Below, piece by piece: positions 1 through 6,038 of a stretch of 11,050 nucleotides of DNA (position 1 is the first letter of the stretch; each line of letters begins with the position of its first letter). A program made the translations under genes and the position numbers. The stretch comes from Clostridiales bacterium. Its GTDB lineage: Bacteria; Bacillota; Clostridia; Oscillospirales; Acutalibacteraceae. Below the pieces are notes generated by a model. That model was not told the DNA's origin, made no database searches, and saw nothing but the letters and a program-made list of their open reading frames with translations. The stretch lies in assembly GCA_012522615.1 (NCBI GenBank), contig JAAYKB010000082.1, positions 1 to 11,050 on the forward strand, in the 5' to 3' direction.

Positions 1-16
1 ATGGTCTGAGTTTCAT
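1..16 (-). CDS. Start of an unidentified gene running off the left edge
   Basis: Only five codons are visible on the minus strand (ATG at 16-14, reading Met-Lys-Leu-Arg-Pro). The start is supported by a strong ribosome site, GGAGAGG, ending 7 nt upstream, and by a candidate promoter at 169-197 pointing the same way. A 22-codon ORF ends 2 nt before this start, an arrangement typical of translational coupling. The product cannot be identified from five residues. Confidence 0.5.
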
Positions 17-18
17 AA

Positions 19-87
19 TTATTCCTCTCCAAGCTCAAGCGGTGTATAATTCAGCGGATGGTTGAGATTCGAGGTTGAAATCCCCAT
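19..87 (-). CDS. Possible 22-residue leader peptide or small ORF
   Basis: A minus-strand ATG at 87-85 opens 22 codons that begin MGISTSNLN and end PLELGEE, then a TAA lying 2 nt before the next start codon. Its last codons supply the GGAGAGG ribosome site of the following gene. No Shine-Dalgarno sequence is seen before its own ATG. A small imperfect hairpin (AAAGC-CGC, loop TTCAA, GCG-CTTT) lies just upstream of the ATG. It contains no cysteine, so it is not a typical thioether-peptide precursor. It could be a regulatory leader peptide or a chance ORF; the lack of a ribosome site favours chance, the tight coupling favours function. Confidence 0.22.
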   Translation of the reverse strand: MGISTSNLNHPLNYTPLELGEE

Positions 88-168
88 TAAAGCGCTTGAA
101 GCGGCTTTAAAATATTATACAGTACGTTAAATATATCGGCATTTCTACAGCTTTTGTTACATTATATT

Positions 169-197
169 ATAATAAAACGAAAAGCCGCACAGGTCAA
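169..197 (-). promoter_or_regulatory. Candidate sigma-A promoter for the left-edge gene
   Basis: Read on the minus strand: TTGACC (192-197), a 17-bp spacer, then TATTAT (169-174). This gives a start near 162 and a leader of about 145 nt before the ATG at 16. A second TATAAT-like match (TGTATAAT, around position 115) lies downstream but has no good -35. Promoter assignment by consensus only. Confidence 0.5.
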
Positions 198-294
198 TAT
201 TTTATGACAAAATAGATATAATAACCACATTTTCCCGAATCCTGACCGCAGCGCATATATCTATACTATGCGGACGTGCTTGAATAAATACGCA
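198..294. other. Non-coding spacer between aspS terminator and left-edge promoter
   Basis: AT-rich stretch with no ORF of note. A weak hairpin (CCGCA at about 247 pairing with TGCGG at about 270) is present. Together with the leader at 17-168, this accounts for the roughly 330 bp between the left-edge start and aspS. I see no tRNA or riboswitch-like structure. Confidence 0.5.
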
Positions 295-295
295 C

Positions 296-330
296 AAAAA
301 AGAGGCTTCTAGTCAAAGGAAGCCCCTTTT
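296..330 (-). terminator. Intrinsic terminator after aspS
   Basis: On the minus strand the arm GGGGCTTC (from 326-319) pairs with GAAGCCTC (from 309-302) through one G-U wobble across a 9-nt loop, followed by six T residues. On the plus strand the same wobble becomes an A/C mismatch, so the hairpin was selected in the leftward direction. It lies about 20 nt past the aspS stop and closes the hisS-aspS unit. Confidence 0.85.
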
Positions 331-350
331 GCGGTTTACAGGCTAGATAG

Positions 351-2135
351 TTATTCATCCTGAGATTTTAACTCAATCCCCAGCTCATCAAGCTGCTTAT
401 TGTCCACATCGGAGGGACATTCGGTCATAAGCTCGGTCATGTTCTGTACTTTTGGATATGCGACCACATCGCGCAGCGTCGGCGCGCCCAGCATCTGCAT
501 CACAAGGCGGTCAAGACCGATTCCCATACCGCCGTGGGGCGGTGCGCCGTAACGGAATGCGTCGGTCAGGAAACCGAACTTGAAATATGCCTCCTCATCC
601 GACAGACCGAGAGCGGAGAACATCCTCTTTTGCAGCTCGGGGTCGGTAATCCGTATTGAGCCGCTGGCAAGCTCAATGCCGTTGAGAACAAGGTCATACG
701 CTTTGGCGAACACCTTTTCCGGCGCGTTGTCAAGATACTGCACCGACTCGTCAAGCGGGGAGGTAAACGGATGATGCATGGCAACATACTGCCCTGACTC
801 GTCATCCCATTCAAAGAAGGGAAAATCGGTTATCCACAACGAGTGATAACCCTCTCGCTTGATGCCAAGTCTTGCCGCAACCTCAAGGCGCAGGGCGCCC
901 AAAGTTGACAGCACATGCTTTTTAACCTTGTCGGCAATAATCAGCACCACGTCGCCGGGCTGTGCTTCTGCGGCCGCCAGCAGGGCGTCCATCTCGGTTT
1001 CGGAGATGAATTTTCCGAAAGAAGAAGCAATGCCGTCGGGATTCATTCTGACCCACGCAAGGCCCTTTGCGCCTATGCCGCGGACAAATTCGGTCAGCCT
1101 GTCAAGCTCCTTGCGGGTCAGCTGTGCGGAGGCATTTTTAGCGGTGATGGCGCGAACCGTTCCCCCGCCGCTTATTGCGTCGGCGAAGACCCCAAAGCCG
1201 CAGTCCTTGACCGCGCGGCTCAAATCCCGAAGCTCCATCCCGAAACGGGTGTCCGGCTTGTCCGAACCGTAACGCTCCATGGCCTCAGTATAACTCAGGC
1301 GGGGCAGAGGAGTCGCGATCTCAACGCCCAGCACCTCGCGGAAAACGGTTGAGAGAAATCCCTCCCCAATCTCAAGGACATCCTCGACATCGACAAACGA
1401 CATTTCAAGGTCAATCTGGGTAAATTCGGGCTGGCGGTCGGCACGCAGGTCCTCATCGCGAAAGCAGCGGGCAATCTGCATATATCTGTCAAACCCCGCA
1501 ACCATCGAGAGCTGCTTATATAGCTGGGGAGACTGGGGCAGAGCATAAAACTTGCCCTTATGAATACGGGAGGGCACAAGAAAATCACGCGCACCCTCGG
1601 GCGTGGATTTAATCAGCATGGGGGTCTCGATCTCGATAAACCCCTGTGCGTCAAAATAATCACGAGTCACCTTGGCGATACGGTGGCGCATCAGCAGGTT
1701 GCGCTGTAAATCGGGGCGGCGGAGATCAAGATAACGGTATTTAAGGCGGATGGCCTCAGCGGTATTGCTGTTTTCGATTATTTCAAACGGCGGGGTTTCG
1801 GATTTATTCAGTATACGAAGCTCGGTGACGGCGATTTCCACCTCGCCCGTTGGTATCTCCCTGTTCACCGACGAGCGGCGGCGCACAACACCTCTTGCCG
1901 CGATGACAAACTCGCTTCTGACACCTGCTGCCCGCTCGAATACGCTGCGGTCGGTGGCGTCGTCGAACGCGAGCTGTACGATGCCGGTGCGGTCGCGCAG
2001 GTCTATAAATATCAGCTGACCGAGATCGCGCTGGCGCTGAACCCAGCCGCAAACCGAGACCTCGCGCCCCTCATCCTCTATCTGAAAAACGCCGCAGTAG
2101 TCGCTTCGCTTAAAACCTTTTAAAGTATCTGCCAT
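351..2135 (-). CDS. aspS: Aspartyl-tRNA synthetase, class II
   Basis: Charges tRNA-Asp with aspartate in the cytoplasm. The 594-residue length is normal for a bacterial AspRS. Residues 1-110 form the OB-fold anticodon domain. The class II catalytic core follows, with motif 2 at about 225-240 (FRDEDLRADRQPEFTQ) and motif 3 at 538-546 (GIGLDRLVM). A bacterial GAD insertion lies around 285-415. The KFGFLTDAFRYGAPPHGG segment near 519-536 is highly typical. The anticodon domain reads RDLG around residue 38 rather than RDHG; as I recall, Leu at this place goes with discriminating enzymes, so this is probably Asp-only (inference). The frame is open 46 codons further upstream, into hisS, but the ATG at 2135 has GAAAGGA about 8 nt before it and gives the family's N-terminus. 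It follows hisS by 19 bp, so the two are co-transcribed. Confidence 0.97.
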   Translation of the reverse strand: MADTLKGFKRSDYCGVFQIEDEGREVSVCGWVQRQRDLGQLIFIDLRDRTGIVQLAFDDATDRSVFERAAGVRSEFVIAARGVVRRRSSVNREIPTGEVEIAVTELRILNKSETPPFEIIENSNTAEAIRLKYRYLDLRRPDLQRNLLMRHRIAKVTRDYFDAQGFIEIETPMLIKSTPEGARDFLVPSRIHKGKFYALPQSPQLYKQLSMVAGFDRYMQIARCFRDEDLRADRQPEFTQIDLEMSFVDVEDVLEIGEGFLSTVFREVLGVEIATPLPRLSYTEAMERYGSDKPDTRFGMELRDLSRAVKDCGFGVFADAISGGGTVRAITAKNASAQLTRKELDRLTEFVRGIGAKGLAWVRMNPDGIASSFGKFISETEMDALLAAAEAQPGDVVLIIADKVKKHVLSTLGALRLEVAARLGIKREGYHSLWITDFPFFEWDDESGQYVAMHHPFTSPLDESVQYLDNAPEKVFAKAYDLVLNGIELASGSIRITDPELQKRMFSALGLSDEEAYFKFGFLTDAFRYGAPPHGGMGIGLDRLVMQMLGAPTLRDVVAYPKVQNMTELMTECPSDVDNKQLDELGIELKSQDE

Positions 2136-2154
2136 GGTTGACGTCCTTTCAAAT

Positions 2155-3480
2155 CTATAATACCTCTGTTGTGGTGGATAAAACCTTCGCCACATCGGCG
2201 AGCTGACGGTCGATTGATTTATTGAAAAGCACGTTATACAGGCTGTCGTCGAGCTTGATATCGGTCTCTTCACCCGTTTTCATATCCTTAAGCCGCGCAT
2301 TGCCGGTATAAAGCTCGTTGTCGCCGATTACAATGGTATATCTTGCTCCAATCTTGTCGGCGTATTTCATCTGCGCCTTGAGCCCGCGCCCGATGGTGTC
2401 AAATTCGGCGGCAACCCCGCCCTCGCGGAGACTCACCGCCATCTTGAAGCACCGCTTGGTCGCCTCATAGCCCATTGATGCAAAATAGACGTCACAGCCC
2501 GGGGGCTCCGGAAAGCTTACGCCCTTGGCTTCCATCACCATAAGAATACGTTCCAGCCCCATGGCAAAGCCGAGCGAGGGGAGATGCGAACCGCCAAGCT
2601 CCTCAATAAGCCCATCATAACGCCCTCCGCCGCATACCACCGCCTGAGAACCCAGCGCATCGGACACAAATTCAAATACCGTGCGGGTATAGTAATCCAG
2701 CCCGCGCACAATGCCGCTGTCAATCTCGTATTCAATCTCCGCGGCGTCAAGGCAATCCTTTACGCTGCCGAAATGCTTCAGACAGTCGTTGCACAGAAAA
2801 TCAAGCATTACAGGAGCGTCCGTAGCGATACCCGAGCAGACGGGCGATTTGCAGTCAAGAATACGCATGGGATTGCGTTCAAGCCTGTCACGGCAGGTAT
2901 GACACAGTTCGCTCTTTTTTGATTCAAAGTAACCCTTCAGCGCCTTGTGATATTCGGCGCGGCAGGCGGGGCAGCCGATAAAGTTAATATGCAGGGAAAC
3001 CCCGGTGACTCCAAGCTCCTTTAAAATATGACTGGCAAGAGAGATTACCTCGGCGTCGGCCTGAGGGGCCGCGGTGCCGAAGCATTCCACCCCAAACTGG
3101 TGAAATTCGCGCAGCCGTCCCGCCTGGGGCTTTTCGTATCGGTAACATGAGGTAATATAGGCAACCTTTATCGGCAGGGCTTCGTTGTTCAGTCCATGCT
3201 CCAGAAGTGCACGGGCCGCCCCGGCAGTTCCCTCGGGACGAAGGGTAATCGATCGCCCGCCCTTGTCGTCAAAAGTGTACATCTCCTTTTGCACGACATC
3301 GGTGTTTTCCCCGACGGAGCGATGGAAAAGCTCGGTATGCTCAAAAACGGGTGTGCGCATCTCTCTGAACCCGAAATCGCGTGCGATCGAGAGGGCGGTC
3401 TGTTCTATATACTGCCATTTGTGGCTTTCACCGGGCAACACGTCCTGTGTCCCCCGTATCGCCTTGGTTATAAGCGCCAT
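2155..3480 (-). CDS. hisS: Histidyl-tRNA synthetase
   Basis: Attaches histidine to tRNA-His. With the ATG at 3480 it is 441 residues, normal for the family. The N-terminus ALITKAIRGTQDVLPGES is characteristic. Motif 2 lies near 114-127 (YRYEKPQAGRLREFHQ), the histidine-binding HisA signature RGLDYYTR near 259-266, motif 3 near 304-312 (GFAMGLERI), and the anticodon-binding domain from about 330. The insertion domain carries Cys pairs at about 170/173, 193/196, 210/215 and 230/233, a zinc-ribbon-like set I associate with clostridial HisRS. An in-frame GTG at 3489 gives three more residues, but the GGAAAGG site sits only 3 nt before it, against 12 nt for the ATG, so the ATG is preferred. aspS follows by 19 bp. 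No T-box leader is seen upstream. Confidence 0.96.
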   Translation of the reverse strand: MALITKAIRGTQDVLPGESHKWQYIEQTALSIARDFGFREMRTPVFEHTELFHRSVGENTDVVQKEMYTFDDKGGRSITLRPEGTAGAARALLEHGLNNEALPIKVAYITSCYRYEKPQAGRLREFHQFGVECFGTAAPQADAEVISLASHILKELGVTGVSLHINFIGCPACRAEYHKALKGYFESKKSELCHTCRDRLERNPMRILDCKSPVCSGIATDAPVMLDFLCNDCLKHFGSVKDCLDAAEIEYEIDSGIVRGLDYYTRTVFEFVSDALGSQAVVCGGGRYDGLIEELGGSHLPSLGFAMGLERILMVMEAKGVSFPEPPGCDVYFASMGYEATKRCFKMAVSLREGGVAAEFDTIGRGLKAQMKYADKIGARYTIVIGDNELYTGNARLKDMKTGEETDIKLDDSLYNVLFNKSIDRQLADVAKVLSTTTEVL

Positions 3481-3510
3481 AGCGGTCACATGCCTTTCCG
3501 TTATAGTGTT

Positions 3511-3537
3511 TAAAAAAGGCGCGCTTTTGCGCGCCTT
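3511..3537 (-). terminator. Perfect terminator hairpin between mgsA and hisS
   Basis: AAGGCGCGC (3516-3524) and GCGCGCCTT (3529-3537) form a 9-bp perfect stem with a TTTT/AAAA tetraloop. On the minus strand it is followed directly by TTTTTT. It lies 16 nt after the mgsA stop and about 30 nt before hisS, so it should end minD-mgsA transcripts before hisS. A run of T also follows at 3541-3546 on the plus strand, but no rightward gene ends here. Confidence 0.85.
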
Positions 3538-3552
3538 GAATTTTTTATAAAA

Positions 3553-3963
3553 TCAGCGAGCTCCGCTCGGATTGACAATATCGCGCCAATCAAGGTCGCC
3601 GCGCTCAAGCCCGTGAATCAAAACCTCGGCCGTAGCAATGTTGGTGGCGACGGGAATATTGCGCATATCGCAAAGGCGGAACATGTCGGCTTCATTCGGC
3701 TCGTGGGGCTTGACCGTCATGGGATCGCGGAAAAACAGCAGCAGGTCAATCTCGTCGCAGGATATGCGCGAAGCAATCTGCTGGTCCCCGCCCTGAGAAC
3801 CGCTCATATAGCGCGTAATATTAAGTCCGGTTGCTTCCGCAACCAACTTACCGGTAGTACCGGTAGCACATAGATTATGCCTGCTCAATATTCCGCAGTA
3901 AGCAATACAGAACTGAACCATCAGCTCTTTTTTTGCATCATGTGCGATTAATGCGATATTCAT
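3553..3963 (-). CDS. mgsA: Methylglyoxal synthase with Asn at a catalytic Asp position
   Basis: Converts dihydroxyacetone phosphate to methylglyoxal and phosphate, a bypass of lower glycolysis that relieves phosphate shortage. The 136 residues match the family end to end: AHD at 7-9 (His8 equals E. coli His19), ATGTTG at 33-38 for phosphate binding, GGDQQ at 58-62 (Asp60 equals catalytic base Asp71), RDP at 79-81 (Asp80 equals Asp91), PHEP at 86-89 (His87 equals His98). The following residue is Asn90 (codon AAT), where E. coli has Asp101 and, as I recall, B. subtilis also has Asp. The gene starts at ATG 3963 with AAGGAG about 10 nt upstream and follows the minD-like gene by 61 bp, so the two are probably co-transcribed and end at the hairpin 3511-3537. 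Identity is secure; full activity is not, because of Asn90. Confidence 0.93.
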   Translation of the reverse strand: MNIALIAHDAKKELMVQFCIAYCGILSRHNLCATGTTGKLVAEATGLNITRYMSGSQGGDQQIASRISCDEIDLLLFFRDPMTVKPHEPNEADMFRLCDMRNIPVATNIATAEVLIHGLERGDLDWRDIVNPSGAR

Positions 3964-4024
3964 AATCGACTCACTCCTTCAAATATGCCCCGATTTAAAA
4001 AATTTAACGGAGCTATGTATGGGA

Positions 4025-4768
4025 TCAGTACATTTTTTCAAGCTTTGCAATAGGGACATATTCACCCAGATAACGACGCGCAATGTTGACGAAACAGACC
4101 GCAGCGTTGGAACGTGTGGGGAGCGGATTTCCGTTGGCATTGGCAATCGCAACCTCTTCATCCTCCGGAATTATTCCCATAAGCTGGAGTCCCGATATAT
4201 CGATAATTTCATCCACATCGGGCATCTTGCCTGCAAGCACAGGGGCAGGACGAAGACGGTTGATGATAAGTCGTGCGGGAATTTTGCGGCTTTCCAGCAG
4301 ATTGCCTACAATCTGTGCGTCTCTGGCGCAAACCATGTCGGGAGTGGTGACAACAAGCGCACGGCTTGCTCCGGCAACGGCACATTCAAACCCGCCGCCG
4401 ATTCCTGCAGGACAGTCAATCAAAACGTGGTCGTAATATCGGGCGAACCCTCCGCAGAGTCGGCGCATATCATCGGGAGAACACATCCGGTCAAGACTGA
4501 CCGGAGCAGGTACAACCGAAACGCCTTCACAGGCGGGAGAGGGATAAATCGCACGAATCGGTTCGCAGTTTCCTTCGAATATATCGGACATATCAAACAC
4601 GGCACGGTCACTGATGCCCAGCATAAGGTCGAGGCTTCTCAGCCCCGCGTCACCGTCGAGCAAAACAACATTTTTGCCGAGACGAGCCAGAGCACAGCCG
4701 AGTCCGGCAGTCACGGTCGATTTGCCCGCGCCGCCCTTTCCGGATGTAATTACCGTGACAATGCCCAT
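4025..4768 (-). CDS. minD: MinD/ParA-type ATPase lacking the usual C-terminal membrane helix
   Basis: A 247-residue P-loop ATPase of the MinD group, which normally marks cell poles to place division septa. Visible motifs are the deviant Walker A GKGGAGKST at 10-18 (signature Lys11, Lys16), the switch region LLDGDAGLRSLDLMLG at about 36-51, and the Walker B-like LIDCPAGIG. NIARRYLGEYVPI near the C-terminus matches the MinD NIARR-LGE block, but the protein stops at KLEKMY, where MinD normally continues into an amphipathic membrane-targeting helix. The start is set at ATG 4768, with AAGGTGG 8 nt upstream; Met-Gly then begins the beta strand as in other MinDs. Two upstream in-frame ATGs fall within or before that ribosome site. 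No minC or minE adjoins it, and mgsA follows. It may be a true MinD, a MinD-like paralogue, or a frameshifted copy. Confidence 0.85.
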   Translation of the reverse strand: MGIVTVITSGKGGAGKSTVTAGLGCALARLGKNVVLLDGDAGLRSLDLMLGISDRAVFDMSDIFEGNCEPIRAIYPSPACEGVSVVPAPVSLDRMCSPDDMRRLCGGFARYYDHVLIDCPAGIGGGFECAVAGASRALVVTTPDMVCARDAQIVGNLLESRKIPARLIINRLRPAPVLAGKMPDVDEIIDISGLQLMGIIPEDEEVAIANANGNPLPTRSNAAVCFVNIARRYLGEYVPIAKLEKMY

Positions 4769-4784
4769 AGTCGCAACCACCTTC

Positions 4785-4818
4785 ATTGTATCATACCATA
4801 ACCCGAGTTTCAAGGCAA
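4785..4818 (-). promoter_or_regulatory. Possible proximal promoter of minD
   Basis: Two overlapping minus-strand matches: TTGAAA (4808-4813), 17 bp, TACAAT (4785-4790); and TTGCCT (4813-4818), 17 bp, TATGAT (4790-4795). Either would start transcription at or inside the ribosome site of minD, giving almost no leader, so the distal candidate at 4907-4935 may be the real one. Confidence 0.3.
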
Positions 4819-4842
4819 CCTGGATTTACAAATATACCAAAA

Positions 4843-4866
4843 TTTCAGTAAAAATTACAGTAAAAA
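4843..4866. repeat. Tandem 12-bp direct repeat in the minD leader
   Basis: TTTCAGTAAAAA (4843-4854) is followed immediately by TTACAGTAAAAA (4855-4866), identical at 11 of 12 positions. The core TTACAG recurs at 4981-4986 inside the palindrome near the opposite promoter. The repeat lies between the two candidate minD promoters, so it could be a binding site. It is A-rich, so chance similarity is possible. Confidence 0.5.
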
Positions 4867-4906
4867 AAACGGTTTAGGCTCATTTTCGTTCTGGAGTAAT
4901 AAGCAT

Positions 4907-4935
4907 AGTATACATATTTTTTATTTCGAGAGCAA
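4907..4935 (-). promoter_or_regulatory. Candidate distal promoter of minD-mgsA
   Basis: On the minus strand: TTGCTC (4930-4935), a 17-bp spacer, TATACT (4907-4912). The predicted start is near 4900, giving a leader of about 130 nt that contains the tandem repeat at 4843-4866. Confidence 0.45.
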
Positions 4936-4961
4936 GTGTGCACAGAAAATATGATATAGTT

Positions 4962-4992
4962 ACATTTCTGTATCAAAAGATTACAGAAATGT
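4962..4992. promoter_or_regulatory. 11-bp perfect inverted repeat, candidate operator
   Basis: ACATTTCTGTA (4962-4972) and TACAGAAATGT (4982-4992) are exact reverse complements separated by 9 bp. The right arm ends 3 bp before the -35 box of the rightward promoter. There is no downstream T-run, so this is not a terminator. The centre-to-centre spacing of the arms is 20 bp, about two helical turns, which suits a dimeric regulator on one face of the DNA. Confidence 0.6.
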
Positions 4993-4994
4993 TA

Positions 4995-5024
4995 TTGATA
5001 TTAAGACTTATTCTTTGCTATACT
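4995..5024 (+). promoter_or_regulatory. Sigma-A promoter of the LCP-lipoprotein operon
   Basis: TTGATA (4995-5000), an 18-bp spacer, and TATACT (5019-5024) with a TGC extension directly before the -10, i.e. an extended -10. The start is expected near 5031, 48 nt before the ATG. It is the best promoter in the window and directly abuts the palindrome 4962-4992. Confidence 0.7.
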
Positions 5025-5078
5025 TGTTGTAATGACGAATTTTTATCGGGATTTGGTTGAAAAGCGGGGTGATGCGTC

Positions 5079-6008
5079 ATGGCCATGTTCCATAAAAAAA
5101 AGAAAAAGCGCTTCAGCAAAAAAACAAATAATACGATGGTGTTTTTACTGTCTTTTATAATTTTTTTGGTTGTTTTCGGCGGTATATGTCTGTGGGCTGT
5201 GATAAAGATAAACGAAGAGCGGCGTGCGGTGGCGTCATCCACTGTCGGTACCACTTCCCAAGCCGTTCAATTTGATGAAACAGACGCCAGAAACCTGCTG
5301 GTGGTGACGACCGACCAAAACAGTCCTCAAGGTTTTGTTATTGTGCGCGCCGACCCGGCAAAAGCGCGTATTCTTACCCTTGCCGTGCCGCGCGATACCG
5401 TTGTGGACTATGGAACCCGCGAGGTACGCCTGCATGAGCTGACCGCCGAGTACGGCATACCCGTTGCAAGGGATTCGATATCTAAACTTTTTAATGTAAG
5501 AATCGATAACTTTATTGAGATAACCTATGATAATATCGAAAAAATGGTCAACTACTTTGAGTCGGGCATTATTATGCAGCTTAACGAGGATCTCGACCAC
5601 CACGACGAAAGTCTTTCAATAAGCATCGACGGAGGACTTCGCACCCTCACCGCGTCTCAGGTAGTCAAGGTTCTTCGCTATCCGTCATGGCGCGGGGGAC
5701 GCAAACAACGCGCGGATATCCAGGCACAGTTGACCTCCGCCTTGATTAATCAGTATATGAGGAGTTTGCGAAAGGACAGGGCGGATGATGATTTCAGCTA
5801 TCTTGTCAATCTTGCCAAGAAAACCGACATATTGGTTTCGCATTATATCTCCGCAAAAACCGGGCTTGATTACCTCGCCGAGCGGAATGACGGCAGCATT
5901 TCATCGTCCGTATCACTTCCGGGAGAGTATAAGGGCAGCGGCGACGCCATCCGGTATTATGCCGCAGACGATGTTAAAAAGACTCTTAAAGCAATGATGG
6001 GCTGGTAA
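5079..6008 (+). CDS. Divergent LytR-CpsA-Psr (LCP) family membrane protein
   Basis: 309 residues: a very basic cytoplasmic N-terminus (Lys/Arg-rich, 5-16), one membrane span at about 20-42, then an extracytoplasmic LCP-like domain. LCP enzymes transfer wall polymers from lipid carriers to peptidoglycan. Matches to the family are LLVVTTD at 73-79, FVIVRADPAKARILTLAVPRD at 86-106 (Arg105, Asp106), the ISKLFNVRIDNFIEITYDNIEKMVNYF segment at 134-160, and LTASQVVKVLRY at 190-201, followed by basic residues and a Gln near 210. The usual Arg/Asp-Asp pair before the second strand is replaced by SPQG (82-85), so metal or pyrophosphate binding may be lost. Start ATG 5079 has GGGGTGA 7 nt upstream. A lipoprotein gene follows by 27 bp. 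Family moderately sure; transferase activity uncertain. Confidence 0.75.
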   Translation: MAMFHKKKKKRFSKKTNNTMVFLLSFIIFLVVFGGICLWAVIKINEERRAVASSTVGTTSQAVQFDETDARNLLVVTTDQNSPQGFVIVRADPAKARILTLAVPRDTVVDYGTREVRLHELTAEYGIPVARDSISKLFNVRIDNFIEITYDNIEKMVNYFESGIIMQLNEDLDHHDESLSISIDGGLRTLTASQVVKVLRYPSWRGGRKQRADIQAQLTSALINQYMRSLRKDRADDDFSYLVNLAKKTDILVSHYISAKTGLDYLAERNDGSISSSVSLPGEYKGSGDAIRYYAADDVKKTLKAMMGW

Positions 6009-6020
6009 AACACCCGCCGG

Positions 6021-6038
6021 AAAGGAGAACAGCCGTTG
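6021..6038 (+). promoter_or_regulatory. Ribosome site fixing a TTG start
   Basis: AAAGGAG (6021-6027) stands 8 nt before TTG (6036-6038). The TTG is followed by Lys-Arg and a hydrophobic run ending in a lipobox, exactly as a lipoprotein signal requires, so TTG is the start despite being a rare codon for it. Confidence 0.75.

Noticed and set aside
2136..2273. N-terminal extension of aspS by 46 residues
   Set aside because: It overlaps the end of hisS, has no family similarity, and the ATG at 2135 has a good ribosome site and the expected N-terminus.
3481..3552. T-box riboswitch ahead of hisS
   Set aside because: The space is too short and no specifier stem or TGGNACC-like T-box sequence is present.
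3979..4161. 60-codon minus-strand ORF as an independent gene
   Set aside because: Most of it lies in an alternative frame of minD; only its last 17 codons are interesting, as a possible frameshifted tail.
4019..4801. 260-codon plus-strand ORF opposite minD
   Set aside because: It is the antisense shadow of a gene with clear Walker motifs; the translation is low in hydrophobic structure and matches nothing.
4962..4992. The inverted repeat as a transcription terminator
   Set aside because: It has no T-run on either side, its arms are AT-rich, and it sits upstream of a promoter, not after a gene.
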